Source: Cyprinodon diabolis
Taxonomy: Eukaryota; Chordata; Actinopteri; Cyprinodontiformes; Cyprinodontidae
Length of the DNA: 64,000 nucleotides
Direction: 5' to 3'
NCBI GenBank assembly: GCA_030533445.1
Contig: CM060064.1
Span: 22,787,126 to 22,851,125, forward strand
Shown here: piece after piece, positions 32,623 through 43,988 of the stretch
Numbering within the stretch: the first letter of the stretch is position 1
Layout of the letters: every line of letters starts with the position of its first letter
Made by a program: the position numbers and the translations under genes
Notes under the pieces: model-generated
The model's database searches: none
Told to the model about the DNA's origin: nothing
What the model saw: the letters and a program-made list of their open reading frames with translations, nothing else

Positions 32623-35600
32623 GAGGTACAAATAGGTGCAGGGGAAATTTATCCATAGGCAGTAGGTGGTTGCAACACAATTATAAATCCTTGCCTGAAA
32701 AAATTCCAGTGTATCTCATAATCTAATACCTGGTATTTTTTCACTATTTTCAGTAGAACTCCTAAAGATGTATTCCCTAATGTTTTGTTAATGATTCTGT
32801 AATGAAAGAAAAGTTTTGGAGGCACTGCTTAGTATTGCATCTTAGGGTACATCTTTTTTAGCTAAACGCATATGATTTATTGATTCTTTAATAACAGATT
32901 AATGCATCCATCCACCTGGAATTATTGTTTAAGATGGTAGATTTTATTCACTTGAAAAATCCCGGATAAATTTTAATTTCAAACACACCTGAAAGTTAAT
33001 GCAATTTCTAGTTTTTATGGTTTTGGCAAGTTTATCATGGCTTTTGTGTTACTTTTGTTCTTTCATGGGCCTTTAGTCTTGCACATTCTATTTTATTTTT
33101 TCCTTGTTTTGTACGACCTTTCATTTTGTATTAATAAATAATCCTTAGACCATTGCATGATATTGTATCAAGCCCTCCCCCATTTACATTGATAATCATT
33201 CTTAACCCCATTTGGGCCAGCTTTCTTTTATAAAAGATTATTAGTTATGAGAGAAGTGTGAAATTCTTGGCAGTGACCTCCAGTTGGTATATACGGTAAT
33301 ACATTTTTTGACTCCCAGTTCACATAAATGGATTTCTTTGTGGTAGGTGTCCATGCTTATTTTCAATCATCAGTTCTTAAATCAGGTTTCTTGTTTCAGA
33401 TTTTTCAAGTTCACCTTTCTCAGACCTGAAATTGCTGTCTTATCCTTGTTCATTTGTTCACTTCATAAATAAGCCATGACAAAAACAATGAATATGAATA
33501 TAAGTCTATTTGGGCCTAGTTCTGGACGATATGGCCAAAATTTATATGACAATATTCTTCTTAATTTCAGTTGATATGATATAAATACTATATCAATACA
33601 AAAAAAAGCCAGCGAGACTGCCAAGAATGCTCACAAAATAATCCTCCACATACTTATATTGATATTGAATAATTGTCTATTTTTTGTATAAAAAATTCAG
33701 TTTTAAAAAGTTTATCATGTTTAAAAAGTGAAGGTCTTATGTTGGCTCTGGTTAATTTTTGATCAAACTCCTAAATAAAAAATGTGGACAGTCATCCCTT
33801 ACTTGTCAAATTGTCCCAGCTCAAAAGGTGAATGTCACATTGGATTTGTTAAATTAGAGGACACTAACAGCCAGGGAGGAAATGAATGGATCAAAGTCTG
33901 CTGATCCCACAAAATGCTCTCCAAAAACTACCTTGTTTAACAGGCTTTTACTCTAAATAGACTTCCTAGACTAACACACTAAGTGGAGATGACAGGATTC
34001 AAGATGCAACATCTGGAAAGGCTTGGGCATACTTATTCAAATATCTTCATCGTCCTGTTTGATTATGGCAAGATCTAAACAAAATGAATCAGGGCCCGCA
34101 CACTCTATATCCCCTACTTTAGTCCTAAAAGCCTTCAAATTAATTCCCATATGCTCTAAATCAATACCACATTTCTTTCACTGTAAGCATTCTCTGTATA
34201 TCTTACTTTCTTCAGCCACTCACATTTTGCAGTCATCTCATTAGAGGTAACGTGAATCCATTAGACTTCTACATATTTTTTGATTACCTCTGTCCACCGT
34301 TCCTTCACTGCCAGTCTGCTTCCTGTACTTTTCTTGTCTACAAAAAAGCCACATGTCTGAAATAAGCATGAAGTCAGCATAATCAGCCTCCTGCGGGCCA
34401 TGCTTATTGCACCTCTTTTCCTTGATTTCCAAGATTAGAACATAGAGGAAGGGGAGAGAAATGATAGACGTGTGTTGTTTTAAAATGGCAAACATGTAGA
34501 TCTATGGATGAGTACTAAGCCCACAGCTGCCAGCCAAAGGAGAGAGGGAGACATAAAGGTTCTTTGTGTTCAGGCTGAAAGACGGGCCAGAAAAAGGCAG
34601 CTAAAGATCTACTAGTGTATCTCAGCTGTCGTAAGGGTCAATAGATCCTTTCCTCCTACTGAACAGGCCTATAACCTCTAGTTCTCTTCCAAAGACAGTT
34701 CATCAGTGTTGAATCAACGATAGGGAATAACAATGGAGGGAAAATAAGGATTCCACTTTGATTTCTTGAAAATATTCAGCCCCAGATCAGATTTTGTTGT
34801 TTCAGGATGGAAACGCAAAGAGGCCGTTAAAAAATCGAAAAAAAATGTTTTGTTTCTTCACATTGAGAGAGCTGCTTCTCTCTCTTTCATGTCCTCTTAA
34901 TATACTCAGGATAAACATCTGTTACCAGGTAAATTTTGAAGGAAGATGCAATGTGACAAGTCGTCTCTGAGGAAAATAAGAAGAAATAGGTTTTTGTAAA
35001 ACAAGGTTTGATTTAATCTGCCCTACAAGAACCCTATTTTCATTTTTTTAGTGGAAGGATTCTGAACTGATCTGTTAAGAATTAGTCGTTGGACACCAAA
35101 TCAAGCATTTAATGCTATGTGAATTTTCTCTGCTTGCTGAGGGCTACTTTAACATTAGAAAATAGGTATCCAAAATTTAATAAATCTGTTATATTTTATT
35201 CCATATGCATACCATACCATATGCATACTTGTTAAAGTCATGCCTGACATTTTACTCATTTTCCTTCAAGAGCAGATTTCAAGCAGTTAGTTTATATTGT
35301 TTGTGTAAAACTGCTCTCTTATCTCTATTATTAGCAGGGCATTCACTCCCTGCAGTTTCTTTCCTTCCGCTATTTCCTGATTACATTTTTCATCCCTGAC
35401 TTAACCACATCCCGCGTTCTTGCGTCTTGTGTACTTTCCTTGACAGTTCATATGTAAGATTACATCCTCACAAAGATTAGAACTATTTTTCTTTTTAAAA
35501 AAGGATATGAGAGGAAGTTTATCATTTTCCTGCCATAATAAGGATCTTGCTCCAAATCTCTGGGGTTGGTGTGGGAATTACAATGAACAGTTGGTTGGGC

Positions 35601-37059
35601 ACTAGATATCTTAAAGCTATAAAGTTATATATTTTACTCTTTCCAAAAATTGAATCAAATTATAAGTGCAGTATTACACAATTCATATATTGAGACCTGA
35701 GTACTAAAATTACTTCTGCATCTTAATTAGAATCCAAATACATGTATTGGTCATAATCACTCTCAGGGAAAAAATTGTAAAGACTAGAGGAAGAATTACT
35801 GAAACACTTGCTGTCAATGCAAATAGAAAACCAATTTGTCTAGAGAAGACCATCAGGAATATTTAGCACACCCCAGAGAGCTGATTTGCTGTTATGCTGG
35901 TCAGCAACACATGAACTAACTGAGCATTCATCAAGAGTTATTGGATAATTTATGTTTTTTCTCATTCCCTCCCACAAATTTTACATCTGTAGTTTAAAAT
36001 TAACATCTAAGGGAGTCCCATGCATTTTAGAAACTAGTTAGAGAACGAGGAGGTAGTTGTAAATTTTTAATGAGTTAGTGTGTTGAAAAAAAAGAAGCAA
36101 GAGTCCTGTCAAAAGACCTTTCTTAAAGTTAAAAAGGGAGGTTTATAAATCATGCTGTGGGCATGCGGTAGGGCCAGTGGAACAGGGAACATTGCGAGAT
36201 TGGAATTAATTAATGGTCTAAATGTTTGGGTTCGCAATGAAAGCTGAGTTCAGATTTAAGCCTTCTATGAACTTAGCAAATAGAAATTGAAGTTATCATC
36301 CAAGAGACATGATATTAACCTTCTGCCCTATTCACATCTCCAGATTTTTAGGAAATATACACACATTAGAATAATGTTATAACCACATTTTACAAAACTG
36401 AAATATGGACTATCAAAAAAACAGGACTTAGACAAGTTACAGCTTTTCTGAAGCAGGGTTTCCTTCTGATTTTCAGTCTCTCTATACAAGTGAAATACCA
36501 AAGATACCTTCCAGAAACAATAATGCCAGCAGGAACCCACCATTGAAGAAAAAGTCAAGAAATGCACTGTAGTTACAGCCACATATGCTCTAGCTCTTGT
36601 GCCACCAGCTATCTGTGGACCGAAAGTTTCACCTTGTTGGGCGGAGTAGGACATTGGTGAACCATGCCAATGATGGGTTCAATTCTCCTTGTCTTTAGCT
36701 TCATTCAGGTCCAAATAAGTGGATTTCCTGATTCAGCAGAGTTTAAATACAAAATAGTTCAACTTATATGGACACAAAATCTTTAGAGATATTACATAAA
36801 TTATGAAAAAAGAAAGAATTTATTCACATAAAGATATAGTAATTTCACTCATACAGGCTAATTCCAGCAATTACAAATCCTACATCCAAATTGATCATTT
36901 TCAGTAAACACCACATCTAGTTTAGATTATGAATAAAATATAAATATTTTTTTTGTATTCCAAGAAAACCAAGTAGATTGTATTGAGTTACTGACGTTGG
37001 AGCTATGCCATCTCCTTAACGAGCATGCAACAACAATAGACAATGGATTGCATGGAGCG
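32623..37059. other. No gene seen
   Basis: Long AT-rich stretch. Only a small DNA-repeat fragment at 33515-33690 is recognised. Frames at 34241-34495 (minus) and 36328-36654 (minus, 108 codons) show no domain or splice support. Confidence 0.45.
33515..33690. mobile_element. Fragment of a fish DNA repeat
   Basis: Begins CTAGTTCTGGACGATATGGC and continues ATTTATATGACAATATT... with repeated ATATCAATA/GATATTG text. This resembles the end of a widespread fish element that starts GGGCTGGGCGATATGGC. Only one end is recognisable, so it is a fragment. The superfamily is not certain (hAT-like is my guess). Confidence 0.4.
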
Positions 37060-37345
37060 GATTTGAGGACTCAAATGCAGAGATGAGAGAGGATGAGATG
37101 AGTTCTTGTAGGTTTAATCAAAATCTAAAGGCAACAGAAGCAAAGTCCAAAAAGAAAATACTGAAAACGAAAAATCCAGGAGATGTCATGGAAAACACAC
37201 ATGGGAGCAAAGAAACAAGAAGGAACCAGCGCTGAAGAACATGAATATGGGAGACAGAACAAAGACTGGGGTAATCAGCTGATATGGTGTGGATGGAAGT
37301 GTCTAAAAGGGAGGTAGGGGAAAAGACACATGCATAAGGGGGGCA
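37060..37345 (-). mobile_element. Possible LTR-like remnant
   Basis: A purine-rich segment with GGTTTAATCAAAATC, GAAACAAGAAGGAACCAGCG and GGGTAATCAGCTGATATGG resembles reversed LTR text of fish retrotransposons. No TG...CA ends or target duplication were located. Low certainty. Confidence 0.25.
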
Positions 37346-37373
37346 TTAGGGAGTAACTAAGGACTGCTTAAAT

Positions 37374-38181
37374 TGTCATGATTTTACTAAAGTTCAGACC
37401 CAAATGCAGAAGACCAAACAGGGAGACCAGGGGAAAAGGTTTAACAGGTTTTATTGAAGAGATAATGCAGAGAGAAGTGTTGCTCTGAACACTGCTCAAC
37501 CGGAACTGAAAAGTGAGGGGAAGGCACAGCGATTAGTTCAGGCCCAGTGGGAAACCAGATTCGTGAACTTGGAGAAGAGGATTTGGTTGCAGACTCACGT
37601 TTCGAGAGAAGTTGTTGAATCCTTGACTCTAGTCTGTATGCTGTAGTTCTAGTATTTGTCTGATTCGGTGGAGGGCGGAACAGGGTTTACCCAGAATGCG
37701 GTTGTGTGTAGGTGAACGGAGAAACTGACTGCCACTCAGATTTCCTGCAGTACTTGAACGGGTCGTAATGGAGATGAATCCCTTTCTCAGTGTGAAGCTC
37801 AAACAATCTCTTGGGGAAAGTGGATCCAAACCTCCTGTTTGAACCCCAGCTCAGTTTGAAGCTCAGTTGATCCTTCCAGGGAGAGAAGGTCCAAAAAATC
37901 CAGTTTGCAGGATGACTTCCTGCAGAGAGGCAAAAGACAAACAACGTTAAAACTCAGGTGGACAAAAATTCAGTTTGACTCAGCAAAACACAGCTTGGCT
38001 AGAGTTCCCAAAACTGGCAAACACTCTGGCTGCGAGGTAGTGGCAGTCAGCAGCTTAAGAACACTCCGTTAACGAGGAAACCATCAGCAGGTGTGTGAGG
38101 AGGCGGACCAGAACCAGGCGCCTCCTGGTGGAGGAAGGGAGACAAACACAGAACACAAACACAAAGACAGGAGTCCTGACA
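37374..38181 (-). mobile_element. Solo LTR, 808 bp, with TAAAT target duplication
   Basis: On the minus strand the element runs TGTCAGGACTCC ... AAAATCATGACA, with the TG...CA ends of retroviral-type LTRs. TAAAT flanks both sides (37369-37373 and 38182-38186), a perfect 5-bp duplication. An AATAAA polyadenylation signal lies on the minus strand at 37450-37455, near the 3' end, as expected. The minus strand also contains a splice-acceptor-like tract (TTTTGCCTCTCTGCAG, exon side at 37919) and a strong donor (GAAAC|GTGAGT, exon side at 37599). No gag/pol lies beside it, so it arose by LTR-LTR recombination. It belongs to the same family as 39297-39944. Confidence 0.82.
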
Positions 38182-38186
38182 TAAAT

Positions 38187-39296
38187 ATGAAACAAAATGG
38201 AAAATAAACCAAAGATCAACAAAGCAGAATTGCTTAGGTATCTGAAAACTCAAAACTTAAAGTCCTGAAGGTGAAAACCATAACAATCCCTAAAGCTAGG
38301 TAAACATGTGGCAACAGAGGACAGAAAAACTTAACCTCTGACTTATAGAAAAACTATGCACTTTAGATTTATATATTTTAAGCATCTAAATTAGTTTACA
38401 AAAGAAAGGCATTTTGAAATATATTAACATAACATTCATGGATGTTATTTACCTCCCCAATTGACTCTTGAAAAGTAGTATTTATTTGGTATTACATTCC
38501 CAGTTTGTAGAGTTTCAACAGGTTTGGTCTGAAACAAGAAAACTTATTTTGCAGAAAATATAATGTTTAGTTAAATGCATTTCAACCCTAGAATGCCAAC
38601 CCAAAGATTAATTGGAACCATTGGTTGGTTGTTTTTTTCTGAACTGTTGTTGCATCCTTGTGTTTTAAAAACTGATATGGAATGTATTATGTAGGTTTCC
38701 TTTGACAGATTTGTACATTTGTACAAGTCTTTTTAAGAATTGTAACTTGGTTGCATTCTAAATTGCATGTGATAGTCTGAGTATGTATTCTTCCTCTATC
38801 AACCTGTGAAGGAGACTGAAACTTTTAGATTAGCTAATAGGAAAGGCCAGCTATTTTCTAGGAATCCCCCTTAACCCAATGCAGAAGGTGGGAGACAGAA
38901 GAAATTCAGCAAAAAATACATTACTGTTGGACATTCTTTCCAATGCTATGCACCAACTTATAAAGAACTGGAGAGCTTCCTCAATTCCAGGCTGCTGAGT
39001 TAAAAATGCACAAAGGAGTGTTATAGCATATCCGTGTAGCTGTTAAATTTTATAAGCATCACTGCTTCCAACAACTTAAATCAGTTAAGCATTACACCTT
39101 CTTAATTACCAAATGTAAAATGTTTAGAGATTTTACTCAGCTTCCAGGCTCTCTGGACATGTAAACAGGATTAAGAAACATTTGCATACCACTTTAACCC
39201 CATTTTCCGCATTATCTGACATATATATGCTTTGTCCACAACAGATCCTATCCATATCTGCACTGTCCCAATGATGTTACCTGGAGAAAATGAGAT
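38187..39296. other. No gene seen between the two solo LTRs
   Basis: AT-rich, with no gag/pol text. Because the two LTRs have different target duplications, this is not the inside of one provirus. Confidence 0.6.
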
Positions 39297-39944
39297 TGTC
39301 ATGATTTTCTTAAGAGATCTGACCCACATGCAGTAAACCACTCAGAGAACCAGGTTAAAAGTTTTAACAGGTTTATTGATAAGGTCAGGAGGGGTTGGAT
39401 TCAGGAAACTCAGTGTGCTGGTGAACTGGAACAGGAAGAGGGAAGGGAAGTTTCAGCGGTTAGTTCAGGATCCGTGGGTACTTTGAACAATGACTGGAGA
39501 GACAGAGAAAACGGGACTCACGTGGAGAAAACTTTCTTCCCAGAATCCAGTAGGTGTGGGTTTATCCAGAGGTAGAGACTCGTTGGAGGGTGGACAGGTT
39601 TAGACTTGGAGCTATTGAGCGGACTGTCACTTGGAAATCCAGGAGGACTTGAACTGAACTTGTTGAGGTTAATCCCCTGCTCAGTGTGAGACTCAAACAA
39701 TCCTTCCAGGGGAAGAAGGCCAAACATCCAGCTTGCAGGAAGGCTTCCTGCGGAAAAGGCAAAGACAAAAAACAAGGTTAGGCTTAGTGAAAACAAAGAC
39801 TCAGTTAGACTCAGTGACAGTCCACTGCTCAAATAGTCCTCAGTAATGACCCAACCAGCCGCAGGTGTGTGGGAGGACCAAAGATAACAGGTGGAGGGAG
39901 AGTACAACACAAAAACACAACCCACACAAACTGCATTCCTAACA
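39297..39944 (-). mobile_element. Second solo LTR of the same family, GAGAT target duplication
   Basis: Starts TGTCATGATTTTC and ends CATTCCTAACA on the plus strand. GAGAT flanks both sides (39292-39296 and 39945-39949). It aligns with 37374-38181: shared first bases, the block TTTAACAGGTTTATTGA (AATAAA on minus, 39372-39377), the CTCAGTGTGA(A/G)(G/A)CTCAAACAAT block and the GGAAGGCTTCCTGC-type splice-acceptor area. On the minus strand the acceptor (TTTTCCGCAG, exon side at 39747) and donor (TCCAC|GTGAGT, exon side at 39522) are kept in the same order. The 169-codon minus frame at 39518-40027 runs beyond the LTR and is probably chance. Confidence 0.82.
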
Positions 39945-39949
39945 GAGAT

Positions 39950-40689
39950 AATCAGCCTTGGAGGGGGGCTTTTTCGATTCCCTTTATGGATACACCTAAC
40001 TTGAGAGCTGTTGCTGTAGTACAACATATATAATGTCTAACAGTTATATCTTTGGAATGCATTATTTACCTATCTTTTGATTGTAAAGTGCATCTGTAAG
40101 GATGATCAGATATTGTACTGGTAGTAAGGTGCTTCGATCCTTACAAGCTACTCGCTGAGTCAGACATGGAAAAAGAAACATTATGAGACTGACCTCAGTA
40201 AAGATTGGAGTTGATTTTCTGAATATTCAACTTATGCTTTAAATCCAAACTCTAAACTCTTTAGCAAACAGCAGAGATGGTGTGTTGAGTCACAACACTT
40301 TTACTTATGTCAGACATTAGTCAATAATTGTAAGACTTGACTTGAAAAGTAATTGACCTGGGGTGTTACAACAATTATTTTCGACTTGAATTAGACTACA
40401 TCAGTTTACTTGAAAAGACTTGATATTTTAAATAAAATATGTTATAAACCTAAAGTTTATAACATATTTTATTTCAAAGGTACACACCCATAGTTTTATT
40501 CTGTTTTATTAGACTCTGTACCCTTGTGTGTGAGCTGAAGCACAACCAATGAAATTAACCTGATAAAAAAGAGAAAGCACATGATGAATACCAAGATTAA
40601 TTTCCTCTGGGGTGCTTAGTCTAGAAAGTATTTAACAAAAAGCAAAATGCAATACAAAAAGAGTATCATGAAATGAGATTGTTTGTATT
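39950..40689. other. No gene seen; one AT-rich hairpin
   Basis: AT-rich spacer containing the perfect inverted repeat at 40430-40474. Confidence 0.5.
40430..40474. repeat. Perfect 20-bp AT-rich inverted repeat, 5-nt loop
   Basis: AAATAAAATATGTTATAAAC at 40430-40449, loop CTAAA, and the exact reverse complement at 40455-40474. Composition makes it a weak stem but a possible cruciform. Confidence 0.9.
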
Positions 40690-41575
40690 GCCAGCAGTAA
40701 GTCAGACCTGTTCTTGGTGCATGTTGGTCTCCACCAGGGCTGCCCTTTGCCCTTTCTGTTCATTACAGTTATGGACAGAATTTCTAGGTGTAGCCAGGGA
40801 CCAGAGGGTGTCCGGTTTGGGAACCTCAGGATATCATCTGTGCTTGTCAGACCTTTAGCATGCACGTGCGGTTTGCAACTGAATGTGAATGGCCGGGATG
40901 AGGATAAGCACCCCCAAATCCGAGGCCATGGTTCTCAACTGGAGAAAGGTGGACTCCCCTCTTCAGGTCGGTGGAGAGTCCTTGTCTCCAGTCGAGGAGT
41001 TCAGGTATCTCAGGGTTTTGTTTACGAGTGAGGGGCGGATGGAGCATAAATCGATAGACTGATCGGTGCAACGTTGGCAGTGATGTGGTCATTATATCAG
41101 ACTGTTGGGAAGATGTCGGTGAAGAGGGAACTGAGTCGGGGGCCAAGCTCTTAATTTCCTGATCGATCTACATTCCCACCTTCAACTATGGTCATGAGAA
41201 CAGGGTAATGAAAAGGACAAGATTGCAAATACCCGCTGGCGAAATGAGTTTCCTTCACAGGGTGGCTGGGCGCACCCTTGGAGATCGGTTAAGGAGCTCA
41301 GTTACCCAGGAGGAGCTTGGAGTAGAGTCGTTACTCCTTCATGTTGAAAGGGGCTGGCTGAGGTGGCTCAGGCATCTGTTCCAGATGCCTCCTGGTTGCC
41401 TCCCTCTGGTGGTATTTCAGACATGTCTATTTGGGAGAAGTCCCAGGACTTGCTGGAGGGAATATGTGTCTGGTCTGGTGTCACCTTGCGGCCCCCCCAG
41501 AGCAGCTGGAGGAGGTGTGTGTAGATCGGGAAGTCTGGGCATCTCTGCTTAGACTGCTTCCTCTGCTAGAGACGG
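40690..41575 (+). pseudogene. RTE-clade (Rex3-like) LINE reverse transcriptase fragment
   Basis: Plus-strand frames read GLHQGCPLPFLFITVMDRIS, GVRFGNLRISS, then after a break EEFRYLR-like text, IPAGEMSFLHRVAGRTLGDR, EELGVESLLLHVERGWLRWL and MPPGCLPLVVFQTCLFGRSP. In order these are the polymerase B-motif region through the C-terminus of RTE-type fish LINEs. The FADD catalytic box expected after RISS is lost in a small deletion, so it is inactive. Several frameshifts separate the pieces. Neither the 5' part (endonuclease) nor the GATG tail is present. The clade name rests on remembered motifs. Confidence 0.75.
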
Positions 41576-43988
41576 AATGGAATTGAGATGGAACAAGTAA
41601 CAACTTTTTCTGGTATTTTAACATAAAGAATGGCAATGGTACTTTTCCTTGCAACCATGAGATACTTGACTTTAGATGACATTGTCTGATTAGTAAATGT
41701 TCTGTTGTACTGATTTAATCACATTTTAAGATACATACAATTTATAAAACAACTCATGCTCTATTACTTGAATACAACATATCATTCAACCTTGTTAAAA
41801 AAGACTTAAAATAACTTGAAATTTTAGGTTTCAAACTTGGGCCTTGACTTGAGAGTTATCTGTCTGAACAAGAGAAATAACTATGACTTAACTGTCTTTG
41901 CATAAGGCTAGAGGCAGTACTTGAGTATAAATAATTTAACTTACCTGGAACTTGTAAAACATGACTTAGCAAGACCTTTGGTAAGCAGTAAATCTTTTTG
42001 CACTCCTAAATAAATAACCTTGAATGGTGATATTAACTTGTTTGTTTCTCTTCACAGCTAAATTTCTAAAAAGATCATCTTACAACCTACCAACCATTCA
42101 ATGAGTCCAAAAACACATTTTGCAATCATGTGAAAGCAGCAATACTTGAACTTCGACTGAGCTAAGTTAAATGCTTGATTAAGTTAAATGCTTGATTAAT
42201 TATGATAAAAAGTGATAGAAATTGTCTAACATCTTTCAGTACCCCAAAGAGCATTTTGCTTGTAAAGATGACCTCACCATTTAATCGCCAGTTAGAGATT
42301 AATAAATACACATCCGGTTTAAAACTTAGTGTACCTTAGTGTCAATCAAAAGATACTGTCAACTTAGACTTGGTTATGTCAATAAATTTGTTAAAGTAGC
42401 AAGGATAGAAAAAAAATAAGATATCAAATAAATATTAATGTTATTATTGCCTTTCTTGGTACAGTCTTTCATTCCAGGTGACTCAAATATTAAGGAGCCC
42501 AATTTGCAGAGCTCAGCTTTGCACCAGCAAAAAGCAGGTAAAGTACATTGCTCAAGGGTACAACCGTTCCACATAATACATGTTGTATTAAAACAGGTCG
42601 CTCTCAAATTAAGTGGATCCATGAAGTGAAATGAAAAAGAGCCCCCTTTGAGGGCAAAATAGATTAGCTTTGCTGATAGATGATCACTTGAAAGCTTTGT
42701 GCTGTGAATAAGGAAATCTTGACCAGCTGTAGTAAAGCCGATTTATATAAGTTAAGATGTTGTCCTGAGGCCCACGGCAGGGGGGAGCGGGATATGCCAA
42801 TTTATCCATGAATACATCAAAGCCCTCTTAGCAGCTCATTGTTATGGACACTTTTTGTTATTTAGAGAGTATCAGCTTAATTACTTTGCTTGGTTAACTT
42901 CTCTACATCATCTCTTAGCTTTACATTCTTAATATTATTTGAACCACTTAAGCTAAGTTCTAACATTTCATGCAGATGTCAAACACATGCTGCATGACCA
43001 GTGCTGCACTGACCTTTTAATAGGAATATATTAAACAGAGATCCCTGCGGCACTGTTCAATATTGTTGTAACACCAAAAGAAGTACATCAACAGAAAGGA
43101 GAAATTGTGGTTCCCTTCAACCAAAACCTGCTCATTATTGTCCATGTGAGCAAGTTCTCTCATTCATTAAGCATTCCCCACATTATGTGCTCAAGAGACC
43201 AAGAGAACACATAGGAGAAGAAACTACAGTAGGATAAACGATGATGATGGTCGAGTTGAAGTTTAACCTGGGTGCACCTCAAGTGAAAATATGATTGATA
43301 AGAGTATTCTTAGGCTGACATGCCCTCGCTGCAGCTGAAATCTGCTAAGTTGATGTGCCACGGACTGGGCTGAATGAAGAGTGAAACTTGTTATGACTCC
43401 CACATGGCAAATATTGAGCTTGACTGGCCAGACCACAGTTCAAGTATGGTAGAAGTTATATAAATAAACAGAATGGATTAGGAATCAGATGTCTGTATCC
43501 AATGTAGTGGAACAAGGAGATGTGCAAATGTCTTTTTATGGATCTGTGTATGACATGATTTGTTTTTTCCTTGCTGATATGAAATCTTATCCACTGAGGG
43601 TGTCTAAACACCTGTTTGCAAGTATTCAAAAAAATACAACACCATAGTAATTTTTCCTGAGTTGCATAATGTGGATAACAGAAGAAACTCGGGGTTGAGT
43701 ATTTGGTGCCCTTCAAACCAGTTGAACTTTTAAAAAAAATTATAGCATTACAGCAGCAACGTTTGGAGCCTTTATTTTGATCTTTATTTTGATCTTTATT
43801 TTGAATATAGCATAATTATGGACTTAAAAAAACAAAAAAAAAACAAACACCAAAAAACGTAAGACCTGGCAGCCATGAGATAGATCTTTAATTTTCATTA
43901 TAGGTACGCAACTATGCGAGACAACATAAAAACAAAAATCTAGGAAATCAGAGTAGGATTTTTAAAGAATTTACTTGTAACTTATGGT
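41576..43988. other. No gene seen
   Basis: AT-rich. About 42530-42620 has SINE-like text (AAAGTACATTGCTCAAGGGTACAAC) too short to define an element. 42740-42900 is of balanced composition and could be conserved non-coding DNA. A TTTATTTTGATC triplication lies at about 43769-43805. Confidence 0.4.

Noticed and set aside
36328..36654. 108-codon minus-strand frame starting MSYSAQQGETFG
   Set aside because: Start looks protein-like but the rest does not, and I see no acceptor/donor pair or homology.
39518..40027. 169-codon minus-strand frame over the second LTR
   Set aside because: Starts outside the LTR and crosses its boundary; not conserved as a frame in the other LTR.
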